A stretch of 64,000 nt of DNA from the NCBI RefSeq assembly GCF_900313065.1, contig NZ_OMPU01000010.1, positions 496,001 through 560,000 on the forward strand, written 5' to 3'. Position 1 is the first letter of the stretch. The number at the start of each line of letters is the position of its first letter. The DNA is from Kiloniella sp. EL199 (GTDB lineage: Bacteria > Pseudomonadota > Alphaproteobacteria > Kiloniellales > Kiloniellaceae). Of this stretch, positions 55,294-63,610 are shown in pieces. The translations under genes were made by a program, and so were the position numbers. The notes beneath the pieces are model-generated. The model was not told the DNA's origin, made no database searches, and was given only the letters and a program-made list of their open reading frames with translations.

Positions 55294-55779
55294 ATGGCTT
55301 CTAAAGAAAAAAATGGCGACACAACGTCAAAAAAAATAAGCGATAAAAAAAGAGAAACCTTGGTAAAATCAAAAGAACAGTTTTCTTCTCTTCAGGAAAG
55401 TTTGCGCCAAAGCGTTGCCCAGATGGAGCAATGGGGGAACTGGGCGCAAGATCTGATGGAGAGCCGTGATAGTGAGATTGCAGCCCTGCAGGCACGCGTT
55501 GATGCATTGGAAACACGTTTGCTGCGGGAGGCAGGTGAAGAACCCAAGCTGACAAATGCGCAAAAACGCGAAGCCATTACAGCATATCTAACCGACCCCG
55601 AGCGCACGAACTGGTCAGATCGGGAAATTGCACGACAGGTTGGCACATCCCCCCAAACCGTTGCAAACTGGCGACAGCGTTTGTCGGTTACTTCCCGGCG
55701 CGGGCAGGATCGTACAGTTATCCGTGGTGGAAAAGTTTTCAAAATGCGGACAGACAACATTGGGCAAAATAAAGGGTAA
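55294..55779 (+). CDS. Coiled-coil protein with C-terminal helix-turn-helix
   Basis: The 161-residue protein has a basic N terminus and a coiled-coil middle (about residues 25-80, DSEIAALQARVDALETRLL). A homeodomain-like/HTH segment follows: SDREIARQVGTSPQTVANWRQ (residues about 109-130). The tail RTVIRGGKVFKMRTD is similar to tails seen after HTH in plasmid/phage-type DNA-binding proteins. It forms an operon with the preceding coiled-coil gene. A regulator or DNA-organising role is likely; specifics unknown. Confidence 0.72.
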   Translation: MASKEKNGDTTSKKISDKKRETLVKSKEQFSSLQESLRQSVAQMEQWGNWAQDLMESRDSEIAALQARVDALETRLLREAGEEPKLTNAQKREAITAYLTDPERTNWSDREIARQVGTSPQTVANWRQRLSVTSRRGQDRTVIRGGKVFKMRTDNIGQNKG

Positions 55780-56056
55780 GAATTATTACCTTTTATTGCG
55801 TTATACTTCTTGTGGAACGAGCATCATTATTAAACAGGTTGGTCAATCATCGGCTTGAGATGTTAAGTGTATTTCTTGTCTAGTCCCGCGATCTTTCTTT
55901 GTTATAGGCCGAAACGACCAAGGCTTTTCTAATGTGTTCAGAAATACTCTATAACGAATACATACTGGTTTTGTAGGAGAGGCGATCATGTGTCTCGCCG
56001 GAACCCTTCCGTTACTTTTCTGTGAGGTAGGTACGTGCCGAAAACGAGGGATTATT

Positions 56057-56641
56057 ATGAAACTAAAAAACACATCAAGAGCGTTGTCAAAGATGATTTC
56101 TCAGGAACTTTGCGCCCTGACACTTATTGCTGGCGCGATGATTTTTTATGCTGGTATTGCATCAGCGCAAGTCGCTTGTGGTGAAGCGCAGGATCATTGG
56201 GTTACTGTTAATGTGCCAGGTACTGATCCGGTTCAAACCGTGGAAATCAACAGAATGCATATTTTCTGTGGTGAAGTGAAGAAGAAAAAAGCCAAAGGCT
56301 TTCACTCGCGCCCAAACGGAGACAACCCGAAGACTGTTGATACCTCTACCGCTAGACTTACCCAGTATAGGATTCTGGTCGGTGGGGTCGAGGTTCCCAC
56401 CGGCCTTTATAACCTGACTGGTTTTGACATCACCGATAACGGCGTTACGGCTGTTAAGGCAATTTCGACGATGTTTCCGGACCATTGCAGTTATGATGAT
56501 GTTCTGACGGCGATCGCCAATGCATCACATGGCGATCTTTCCGGTCCTACCTGTCGAACAATACAGGGCGCAGATTTTCGTGTTAAGGTTTATTACCTGC
56601 GCGATGGACGCATTAATACGGCATTTCCAATTGTGCCTTAA
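56057..56641 (+). CDS. Secreted EndoU-like nuclease
   Basis: ATG 56057 (CGAGGG ahead) gives a 194-residue protein with a signal peptide (cleavage near ASAQV, residue 36). The mature part has INRMHIFCGEVKKKKAKGFHSRP, placing two histidines as in bacterial EndoU domains (HI.GE...GFH), and the C-terminal VKVYYLRDGRINTAFP with the typical TA-P ending. EndoU enzymes cleave RNA at uridine; toxin versions use the same fold. No immunity-like gene or secretion-system marker is adjacent, so this is a free secreted nuclease or a relic of a toxin cassette. Confidence 0.7.
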   Translation: MKLKNTSRALSKMISQELCALTLIAGAMIFYAGIASAQVACGEAQDHWVTVNVPGTDPVQTVEINRMHIFCGEVKKKKAKGFHSRPNGDNPKTVDTSTARLTQYRILVGGVEVPTGLYNLTGFDITDNGVTAVKAISTMFPDHCSYDDVLTAIANASHGDLSGPTCRTIQGADFRVKVYYLRDGRINTAFPIVP

Positions 56642-56774
56642 TTTATAAGGTTTGGTCTAACATTGATCAAACTTGAAGAAGGTGGGGAGCGCTTGCCCTT
56701 CTTTTTGTAAATTCATCGCGATCTTAGGGAAGCACTTAAATAAATTAGCGCGTATAGAATTAGGTGAAAGCTCT

Positions 56775-57014
56775 TCATTTATCTGGATTTTTTTTACTAT
56801 TCATCTGAATTGCAATATAAAAAAGTCCTATTCCAATGAGCCAAGGTAATGCTGATAAGGAGTAAAACTCTGGATCTAGCAGGCTTTTCCATTTAACACC
56901 ACATTCAGTGGCGGCAGTTACGTAAGCACAGCTCATTCCTGACAAAAGCAACCAGATCATTATTGGGCCAATTAAAAGTATTCCGGACATTATAAACAGT
57001 AATATTCGTATCAT
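56775..57014 (-). CDS. Small two-helix membrane protein, 79 residues
   Basis: Two hydrophobic segments (about residues 4-27 and 54-70) flank a loop CAYVTAATECGVKWKSL. No family is recognised. It converges on the EndoU-like gene. The reading frame has plausible codon use but only a weak ribosome site. Confidence 0.5.
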   Translation of the reverse strand: MIRILLFIMSGILLIGPIMIWLLLSGMSCAYVTAATECGVKWKSLLDPEFYSLSALPWLIGIGLFYIAIQMNSKKNPDK

Positions 57015-57123
57015 TGTAGCTCTGGATCCTTTTTCAAATGATAGTAAGAGCGTTGTTTTTGCATGAGAAAATGAATACTCACTTTGTCATCATTGGTTGC
57101 GTTGTATGGGCATGATTTAAAGG

Positions 57124-58251
57124 TCAGGCGTCTATTTGTGTTATTATCTCCTGTCGTTTTAAAAATTCTGTTGGTGTTTGACCCGTATATTTTCGAAAAG
57201 CTTTGTTAAAGGACACTCGATTGTTAAAGCCGGACTCATAAGCCAGTCTGGTCAGATTGGTTTTTCCTCTTTTTGCAAGATAACCAGCTGCGTGCTGGGC
57301 GCGGTATTCATTGATATAATCGTAAAAATTTTTATGCCGATGCTGATTTATTATTTGAGACATATGATGTGTTCCCAACGCCATTGAATCTGCTAACTGA
57401 GTGAGTGTTAGATCGTTGGTGAGGTATGTTTTTTGCTCAATCATCATTTTATCAAGCTGATCAGCCAACTCAGCACCCAGCTGCTTGTCTATCGGAGAAC
57501 CAATGTATTTTGTTGTGATTGGATTTTTGACGGGGTGATTTTTTGCACTGCTTCCTGTTAGGATTTCTGGCTGACGCAAAGAAAAATAACCAATGGCAAA
57601 AACCATAAGAGCTTCAAGCAACAAAACGATATCGTAGATAAGTGTTAGTTTGAAATCACCGAAAACAATTAAGAAATTCATCGTCATATCAAATAGCAGG
57701 ATACTGGAAAACGAAGTCAGGATGACGATTAGCCAAGTTAAATTAATTTTCTCTAGGGTTGAGAACTGATCTTTTGTTTCAATTTGATATTCTCGTAGAA
57801 TTTTAAATGAATGAAACAGGTAAAGACCAAGCTGTGGATAAATAAAGATGACGACAGCTTTGTAGAAAAAATCTAATAGTTCTATGCCCAATTCGGTTGA
57901 TTGATAGAAATGCAGCGGGATTTGCAGTAAACCGATGAATAGCGCGGGAAACGTGTGCGCTATTGATTTCCATTGGAGTGTTCGTTTCTTGATGAGTAAG
58001 CCAGTATAAAGATAAAGTAATGGTGCCCATAGCAAGGGTGTTGCCCATAGATGGTAATCTATAATGTGGAACATAAGTGGGCCTTGGATTTTTAAAATAT
58101 AGACGTTCCACATTGTGATTGTGAGCAATCCAACAAGGCCGGCCAGCAGGAAGTTCGCCTGACGGTTAGAGTATCCATTAAATGCAAGTAGCAAAACGAG
58201 TGCAGCACCATGAATAGCTGCGCCAAGAAATACTGAATCTATGGTTATCAT
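57124..58251 (-). CDS. AraC-family regulator with N-terminal membrane domain
   Basis: The 375-residue protein has about seven predicted helices in residues 1-230, then a C-terminal AraC/XylS HTH domain: FYDYINEYRAQHAAGYL, LTRLAYESGFNNRVSFNKAFRKYTGQTPTEF. The membrane-sensor plus AraC layout occurs in marine proteobacteria; such proteins sense envelope or small-molecule signals and act directly on DNA at the membrane. The target is unknown; the divergent secreted-protein gene at 58492 is one candidate. Confidence 0.85.
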   Translation of the reverse strand: MITIDSVFLGAAIHGAALVLLLAFNGYSNRQANFLLAGLVGLLTITMWNVYILKIQGPLMFHIIDYHLWATPLLWAPLLYLYTGLLIKKRTLQWKSIAHTFPALFIGLLQIPLHFYQSTELGIELLDFFYKAVVIFIYPQLGLYLFHSFKILREYQIETKDQFSTLEKINLTWLIVILTSFSSILLFDMTMNFLIVFGDFKLTLIYDIVLLLEALMVFAIGYFSLRQPEILTGSSAKNHPVKNPITTKYIGSPIDKQLGAELADQLDKMMIEQKTYLTNDLTLTQLADSMALGTHHMSQIINQHRHKNFYDYINEYRAQHAAGYLAKRGKTNLTRLAYESGFNNRVSFNKAFRKYTGQTPTEFLKRQEIITQIDA

Positions 58252-58491
58252 ATCTGCGTTGTGGCTCCGTAGGTATTAAACATGCACATTTTAAAGATAA
58301 CCAAATAACTCATCCAATTATTAATCTATATCTAGCGTATCGTACTCTACTCACTTTTCCCCTTTAGGATAACCAAGGGGCACATCCAGTTGTAAATCTA
58401 TATCCAGATTACAGCATTTAACATCTATGTGCTCTTTAAAAGTCTAGTGCCTTACCTGTTGGGGGCTAATCAAAGAGGGGATGTATACGGC

Positions 58492-58851
58492 ATGGCGTTG
58501 AATCTTACGAAGGTACTTTTTGCGCCTTCACTTATTGTTGCGATAAGTAGTTCGATTGCGAAAGCAGACATGGCAAGTGGCGATGAAATTCGTAATTTGA
58601 TTAGTGGTAACACACTACAAGGTGCAGGAGTATCAGGTATTTATTCTGAGTATTATGATCCAAACGGAACATTACGCGGAGATGGATATTCTGGGAAATG
58701 GAAAATTGAAGGCGACAAGGGCTGTATGGACTATGGCAGTGGCTTTCAATGTTGGAGCGGGTTGATCAACAATAACGCCAGCATCTGGTACCTCAATGGT
58801 AAACCAACTGCGGTTGGTTTTATGTCTTCTGGAAATCCTAATCGCTATTAA
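58492..58851 (+). CDS. Small secreted protein of unknown function (DUF995-like pattern)
   Basis: ATG 58492 with GAGGGG ahead gives a 119-residue protein with a signal peptide (cleavage after SSIAKA, residue 25). The mature part has LISGNTLQGAG, YYDPNGTLRGDGYSGKWKIEGDKGC and CWSG, resembling small periplasmic DUF995-type proteins. Function unknown. Confidence 0.62.
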   Translation: MALNLTKVLFAPSLIVAISSSIAKADMASGDEIRNLISGNTLQGAGVSGIYSEYYDPNGTLRGDGYSGKWKIEGDKGCMDYGSGFQCWSGLINNNASIWYLNGKPTAVGFMSSGNPNRY

Positions 58852-59015
58852 TTTCTGATTTTGAATGGATTAGAACACGGCAATTTTCTGTCCGGCAGAT
58901 CCTGTAAATCGGACCCTGCAAATTTATTGGAAATTACGGTGTACAAGTTCGTGATTTATCTCAGCACTTTGTATCTCAACATATCTGGTTTTTTACATCT
59001 ATAAGGTTATTATAA

Positions 59016-59861
59016 ATGAACTATTTCAAGCCTGCCTTACTATCGCTTCTGGTAACGTTGCCGATTGATGCATATGCTCAATCGGCAAAGGAAGTTGAAG
59101 ATTTTTTCAATCCCAAGGTTGCAGAATATAATCAAATACTGGAACAAAACCTCGAAGGATATAAAATTGATTGGCAGATCGACAGCACGTCATTTGTTGA
59201 ATTTTCCGGCCATAAAAAAATATCTGTCTCTGTTGGTAAAAATGTTCTGGATGCCGTCGCTGGGTATGCGATTGGCCGTGATGGCCTAATTAATTTCTAT
59301 AAGGAAAACCTGCAAAAAGTCGTTTTCGTTAGGAAACCGATTGAAGAAGCCGAAATCGAATATAGGGCTGCAGAGAAAGCTTTATACCTTACGAGTGATT
59401 ATGATGATGTTATCAACCAAAAACCTATTTGGGATTACATCTATGAGAACGTATGTGCTGGTGGTGTGTGTGTTTACGAGTTCTTCTATCTTGAAACCAT
59501 TGCTAAACATAGAGAAGGGTTTAACAAGGAATTATCTGATAAGCACGGGACAACTATTGCGTGGGAAATTGATCACGTTTCTTTCCGTGCTCATGCTCCA
59601 CATCATCTCCTTCCTGCTTTTGGTACGGCTATGCGTGAAGTTCTTTATGCATTTACGCGCCACGCTGATGATGATCAATGGAAAGTTATTTCCAGCCGTA
59701 TCCAAAAGGTTTCTTTTATTCAAAAAGAAAATGTTGATCCGACTTTCTCAGTCGCTGAAGGTAACTTGATTTTGACGAGTGATTTCCGCAGAAAACACCC
59801 AGGGCAAGGTGAGATTTGGGAATATCTTTTGAAAAATGTTGTTAATGGTGATGCTAAGTAG
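59016..59861 (+). CDS. Secreted protein of unknown function, 281 residues
   Basis: A signal peptide (FKPALLSLLVTLPIDAYAQS) is followed by two repeated halves: each contains IDWQIDSTSFVEFSG / IAWEIDHVSFRAHA-like strands and LYLTSDY..V..KPIWDYIYENV / LILTSDFRRKHPGQGEIWEYLLKNV. The product therefore looks like an internal duplication of about 140 residues. No family is recognised. Confidence 0.65.
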   Translation: MNYFKPALLSLLVTLPIDAYAQSAKEVEDFFNPKVAEYNQILEQNLEGYKIDWQIDSTSFVEFSGHKKISVSVGKNVLDAVAGYAIGRDGLINFYKENLQKVVFVRKPIEEAEIEYRAAEKALYLTSDYDDVINQKPIWDYIYENVCAGGVCVYEFFYLETIAKHREGFNKELSDKHGTTIAWEIDHVSFRAHAPHHLLPAFGTAMREVLYAFTRHADDDQWKVISSRIQKVSFIQKENVDPTFSVAEGNLILTSDFRRKHPGQGEIWEYLLKNVVNGDAK

Positions 59862-59911
59862 TGAGTATTGTTTTAAAAAGTACTGGGTTCAATAAAAGCT
59901 GGACGAAGTAA

Positions 59912-60196
59912 GTGACCGACAAAAAGCGCATTGAAGAGTTTTTACGTACAGACGTACAGTTTGATCTGCAGTGGGCTGATGCTTTGATTTCGAAGGCAAA
60001 AACGGCGTTAAAAGATGCTGAATATCAATGGGAAGGCTCTGCAAATGCTAATTTGATTTGTATTGACAGAGCTGGAGTTCGATTGGAACCACTGCATGAG
60101 CAATACGCAAGCGACTTGCTCTTATCCCATGATAGTTTCATCCTGACGTTGGAGAATTGGAAAAAGAAAATCGAAGCTGATAGGGCACTGTCCTGA
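59912..60196 (+). CDS. Unknown 94-residue cytoplasmic protein
   Basis: GTG start with GGACGAAG upstream, 50 bp after the secreted-protein gene on the same strand. The sequence is helical and charged (RIEEFLRTDVQFDLQWADAL). No motif is recognised. Confidence 0.5.
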   Translation: MTDKKRIEEFLRTDVQFDLQWADALISKAKTALKDAEYQWEGSANANLICIDRAGVRLEPLHEQYASDLLLSHDSFILTLENWKKKIEADRALS

Positions 60197-60284
60197 AGCG
60201 ATACAGTTAAGCTGTTGGGCAATCTCAGCATTACTGTAGTTTTGCTCGGTTGATTTAAAATAACTCAAGGTCTTCGTTACGATA

Positions 60285-60319
60285 ACAGTCAGGGGCGAAT
60301 GTGCTTTGCCCCTGACTGT
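60285..60319. terminator. Perfect 12-bp stem-loop between convergent genes
   Basis: ACAGTCAGGGGC pairs perfectly with GCCCCTGACTGT around an 11-base loop. No T-run follows, so it is a strong hairpin whose terminator role is only likely. Confidence 0.55.
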
Positions 60320-60457
60320 ATATGATTCCAGATTATGTGCTGAGCTTGTCAGCTAAGTGGTCAAGTTGCCAGAAGATACTGTCGAATTACTTCTGAATGG
60401 CCAATAATGATGATCTTCTATTGGCTGGTTAAAAGTCGCGGATATTGTCAGAACAAA

Positions 60458-60511
60458 CCTAATTTGGTTCAATTGCCTAATTTGGTTCAATTGCCTAATT
60501 TGGTTCAATTG
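60458..60511. repeat. 18-bp tandem repeat, three perfect copies
   Basis: Unit CCTAATTTGGTTCAATTG, three identical copies in tandem. It ends 22 bp from the end of the tautomerase gene. Confidence 0.92.
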
Positions 60512-60532
60512 TCAGTATGCCGGTTTTAATAT

Positions 60533-60931
60533 TCAGGAACCTGTGGGGTAGGCGAATTGTGCTTGACCGTTCCCAAATGACCAGTTTTCGCGCTTTGTTT
60601 CGATCAGGTTTATGATAATGTCGTCTCTTGGTACTCCGGCGTCATTGCTAAGATTCTCTACGATTGCTTCATAAAGTGTTTTTTTCTGCTCGAGCTTTCT
60701 ACCCTCGGCACATGTGATTTGAATTATCACCAGATCGGTTGAATGAGTGATCCCCAGGAAGGTGTCAGGGCCAATCAATTCGGTGCCAGCCTGAAGCGGG
60801 GTCACAACCTGAAAATAGTCTTCGGTTGGAATGCCAAAAGCATCGACCAAAGCACGATGTATTCCTTGGCTAAGAGCTGCGGGATAAAGCGTGTCGTTAC
60901 CTGAAGGATGATAGATGCGGACGAATGGCAT
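60533..60931 (-). CDS. Tautomerase-superfamily protein
   Basis: The 132-residue protein starts MPFVRIYHPSGND, leaving Pro as the catalytic N-terminal residue after Met removal. RALVDAFGIPTEDYFQVV and QKKTLYEAIVENL fit the tautomerase/MIF fold (cis-CaaD-like length). It may act on keto-enol tautomers or halogenated acrylates. It lies 87 bp after the glyoxalase gene on the same strand. Confidence 0.82.
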   Translation of the reverse strand: MPFVRIYHPSGNDTLYPAALSQGIHRALVDAFGIPTEDYFQVVTPLQAGTELIGPDTFLGITHSTDLVIIQITCAEGRKLEQKKTLYEAIVENLSNDAGVPRDDIIINLIETKRENWSFGNGQAQFAYPTGS

Positions 60932-61018
60932 GGTGTTCTCCTTGGTGTCTGGTATTTTATAAAAGGTTGGAAATTGGATGACGGTGGTTATGTTCTGTGA
61001 TGCTGTTATTGGTAATAT

Positions 61019-61471
61019 CTAAGCTTTTGAGCTAGAGATTAACTCGATCTGGTAGCCATCGGAATCTGAAATGAAGGCGATGACGTCTCGCTGGCCATTG
61101 GTGGTGGTATAGGCCATCGGCCCAGGGCGTCGAATAATTTTGATATCCATACCTGACAGGCGCTCATAAGCTGCATTAATATCGGACACTGCGACTGCGA
61201 TATGCCCAAAGCCTGAACCATGTGTGTATTCAGCCTTGTCGTAGTTATATGTCAATTCAATGGTGGGTCCTTGAGGATCCTCGCTGTATCCGAGAAACGA
61301 CAGAGTGAACTGCCCTTCAGGATAATCTTCTCGGCGTATTTCAACCATACCCAGTGCATCCTGATAAAAGGCAAGAGATCTTTCAAGATTACTGACGCGG
61401 ATCATGGTGTGAAGAATACGCGACGGCAGAATTTCTATATTTTTGTCTGAGAAGTCTGAGTTCGCTTGCAT
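61019..61471 (-). CDS. gloA: Lactoylglutathione lyase-like VOC protein (glyoxalase I)
   Basis: The 150-residue protein has the four metal ligands of glyoxalase I in order: His in ILHTMIRV, Glu in TIELTYNYD, His in FGHIAVAV and Glu in YQIELISS. It isomerises the hemithioacetal of methylglyoxal and glutathione to S-lactoylglutathione. Its N terminus is about 20 residues longer than E. coli GloA. It sits between two tautomerase-type genes. Confidence 0.88.
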   Translation of the reverse strand: MQANSDFSDKNIEILPSRILHTMIRVSNLERSLAFYQDALGMVEIRREDYPEGQFTLSFLGYSEDPQGPTIELTYNYDKAEYTHGSGFGHIAVAVSDINAAYERLSGMDIKIIRRPGPMAYTTTNGQRDVIAFISDSDGYQIELISSSKA

Positions 61472-61492
61472 CTCTTTTCCTTTAAATTAGTT

Positions 61493-61523
61493 GTTTGGCG
61501 GAGCACTAATAGCTCCGCCAAAC
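61493..61523 (-). terminator. Stem-loop after the HxlR-divergent gene
   Basis: GTTTGGCGGAGC pairs perfectly with GCTCCGCCAAAC. On the minus strand it follows the tautomerase-like gene ending at 61560; the T-run afterwards is weak. It may separate that gene from gloA. Confidence 0.6.
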
Positions 61524-61559
61524 GCAGATTACTGAGAGTACATGGACGGAACCCATGAA

Positions 61560-61976
61560 TTACCCTGCTGAGATCGCTTCGCCGATTTCGGCATTTTTAA
61601 GGGCCTTGCCTGATATATTCCAAGTGCCGTCGACTGCGTGAACGCCGTTCGACCAGATACGGTCTTTGGACAGTGTGCCGCCAGAAAGGTCGTGGAGGAT
61701 TTGTGTCGCTTCACCAAAAAATGCGCTTTGAACGGCATGATCTGCCAACGCAAAAGACGGAGTCTTGGTTTCGATCCACGCCCCTTCGACAGGTTTGCCG
61801 CCTGCAAAGGAACACCCCTTTTCCACGATGACAATATGAGCGGTTACATTTGGTGTCATTACCGTGTTTCCACTCAATCCGTGGTGCTTGAGGAATGATT
61901 CTGTGATTTTCGAGATGGCAAGGGTTTCTTGTCCAGAGGAAAGGACATCTTTTGTGAGGGTAAGTGTGATTGGCAT
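61560..61976 (-). CDS. Tautomerase-like small protein divergent from an HxlR regulator
   Basis: ATG 61976 with GGAGAA ahead gives a 138-residue protein starting MPITLTLT, again with Pro next to Met. The length and GCSFAGGKPVEGAWIETKTP block suggest a tautomerase-family enzyme of the 4-oxalocrotonate type, but the match is looser than for the gene at 60533. It is probably the main target of the divergent HxlR regulator. Confidence 0.65.
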   Translation of the reverse strand: MPITLTLTKDVLSSGQETLAISKITESFLKHHGLSGNTVMTPNVTAHIVIVEKGCSFAGGKPVEGAWIETKTPSFALADHAVQSAFFGEATQILHDLSGGTLSKDRIWSNGVHAVDGTWNISGKALKNAEIGEAISAG

Positions 61977-62004
61977 AATGTGTTCTCCATTTTGCTTGCA
62001 AAGT

Positions 62005-62036
62005 GCAATACGTAAATTGCTAGCATTACGTATTGC
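62005..62036. promoter_or_regulatory. HxlR-type operator palindrome
   Basis: GCAATACGTAA (62005-62015) and TTACGTATTGC (62026-62036) form a perfect 11-bp-arm inverted repeat with a 10-bp spacer. Smaller TTGC...GCAA elements flank it. It lies between the divergent tautomerase-like and hxlR genes. Confidence 0.75.
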
Positions 62037-62067
62037 GTTTCGCAAGTTATTTTTTTATGATGCAAAA

Positions 62068-62472
62068 ATGAAATCTGAAACAAAGATACGCAGCTCTGGT
62101 TGCCCTGTCGCTTTTGGCCTTGATACCTTTGGGGATCGTTGGAGTTTACTGGTCATCCGCGAAATCATGTTACGTGGTAAACGGACTTACAGTGAATTCC
62201 TGCAGGCCGAAGAAGGCATTGCGACCAATATCCTTATTGATCGGCTCAAGCATCTTGAGAGCAATGGAATTGTCGAGAAAAAAAGAGACCCGGAAAATCG
62301 CCGCAGCTTTGTCTATAACCTTACCCGTAAGGGATATGATCTTGCCCCGATATTAATCGAATTAATTATCTGGAGTGGCAAACATGATGACCGGGCAAAC
62401 GCAAAGCGGGATGTGTTGGAAGAAATTCAGCGTGACCGTACCGCTTTTGAAATGAAAATACGTGGTGGTTAA
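62068..62472 (+). CDS. HxlR-family transcription regulator
   Basis: The 134-residue protein has the HxlR winged HTH: CPVAFGLDTFGDRWSLLVIREIML (including the N-terminal Cys used for redox or electrophile sensing), RTYSEFLQAEEGIATNILIDRLKHL and GIVEKKRDPENRRSFVYNLTRKG. HxlR-type regulators often respond to aldehydes or quinones through that Cys. It would control the divergent gene through the palindrome at 62005. Confidence 0.87.
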   Translation: MKSETKIRSSGCPVAFGLDTFGDRWSLLVIREIMLRGKRTYSEFLQAEEGIATNILIDRLKHLESNGIVEKKRDPENRRSFVYNLTRKGYDLAPILIELIIWSGKHDDRANAKRDVLEEIQRDRTAFEMKIRGG

Positions 62473-62559
62473 TCTATGTCTATCCTGTAATTGCTTTTCT
62501 ATCATCAGCAATTGGTATAGCTGGGCGTATGATTGGTTTCAGCCTTGAAATGTTTTCAT

Positions 62560-63399
62560 TCAGTTTTCGGTTAACCATACATTTGCCGAGTGCTCGGCCT
62601 TCTTGATTTGTTCGCTGGTCAGGTCAGTCGCGATTTCCTTCATTCTGTGGGCGATGGTTTCATGGCCGTTGATATCGGCAAGCTGAAACCATTTGTAGGC
62701 TTCGACATTTGATTGCGGTACACCTTTCCCGGAAAGGTACGTATCGCCAATGGCGACCATTGCATGTGTGTAGCGTTGTTTGGCTGCTTTAAAAAACCAG
62801 TTCAGGGCTTTATCAGGATTTATGGGGGTGCCACGCCCTTGACTGTGCATGACACCCAGATTGTACTGTGCTTGAGCGACACCTTGTCGTGCTGCGAGAA
62901 GATACCAGCGAATGGCTTCACGATGATCAAAAGCTGTGTCTTTCTCGCGGTCTAATAATATACCAAGGCGCAATTGTCCGGTCAGATCTCCTTGGCTTGC
63001 TGCGCGTTGATACCAATAGATGGCCTGATCAATATCGTCATCCGGGTCATCAATACCATCGTGAAAAAAAGTCCCAAGGTTGCGCTGTGCCTCGACCATG
63101 CCACCCTCTGCTGCGCGTTTGAGCCACCTGAGGGAAGCGTTCATATCTTTATCGATCCCGGACCCGCCTTCGTAAAGAACACTAAGGTAATATTGGGCTT
63201 TTGCATTCCCTTGATTTCCGGCGCTACTTAAAAGTTTTATGGCTTTGTCATAATCTCCGGCACGGTAAGCGGCAATGCCATTTTCGTAATCGCCTGCATC
63301 TGAGATTTGAGGAGTGATAAGCAAAAGTGTGCATAGCATGAAGGCATTAAAGGAGAGGCGGAGATTGAATTGTCGGTTCATCTGTTTTGCTTGCTTCAT
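62560..63399 (-). CDS. Sel1-repeat protein, exported
   Basis: The 279-residue protein has a signal peptide (about residues 1-35, ending ISDAG) and about six Sel1 (TPR-like) repeats of about 36 residues with the GNAKAQYYLSVLYEGGSGIDKD pattern. Sel1 proteins are periplasmic scaffolds for protein interactions. A start at 63381 (MNRQFNLRLSF) is also possible. The partner is unknown. Confidence 0.83.
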   Translation of the reverse strand: MKQAKQMNRQFNLRLSFNAFMLCTLLLITPQISDAGDYENGIAAYRAGDYDKAIKLLSSAGNQGNAKAQYYLSVLYEGGSGIDKDMNASLRWLKRAAEGGMVEAQRNLGTFFHDGIDDPDDDIDQAIYWYQRAASQGDLTGQLRLGILLDREKDTAFDHREAIRWYLLAARQGVAQAQYNLGVMHSQGRGTPINPDKALNWFFKAAKQRYTHAMVAIGDTYLSGKGVPQSNVEAYKWFQLADINGHETIAHRMKEIATDLTSEQIKKAEHSANVWLTEN

Positions 63400-63566
63400 C
63401 TTAATGCCGGGTGTGGTAATGAAGGAGGTTGTTGCTCAGCGTAACTCTATCAATGATTTTCAACAAGATCCTGCCACTTTTATGAGATCTATCTGCTTTA
63501 AGACTTCTCTGGGTTAATCAGAGGGATGGATAGTCGGGTATTCTGTTTTGGATTGACTTGTTGCTA

Positions 63567-63597
63567 TTGACATTGTTTGAATATGAGAATATTTCTC
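63567..63597 (+). promoter_or_regulatory. Promoter with overlapping palindrome before the XRE gene
   Basis: TTGACA (63567-63572) is a good -35 box. GAGAAtatTTCTC (63585-63597) is a perfect palindrome covering the -10 region. This arrangement is typical of autorepression by an XRE regulator. Confidence 0.55.
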
Positions 63598-63610
63598 GTA
63601 TATGGGATGT

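Larger units (their letters stand above)
60197..60532. other. Intergenic region with a strong hairpin and an 18-bp tandem repeat
   Basis: Convergent region; the hairpin at 60285-60319 and the repeat at 60458-60511 are listed separately. No gene was seen. Confidence 0.5.
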
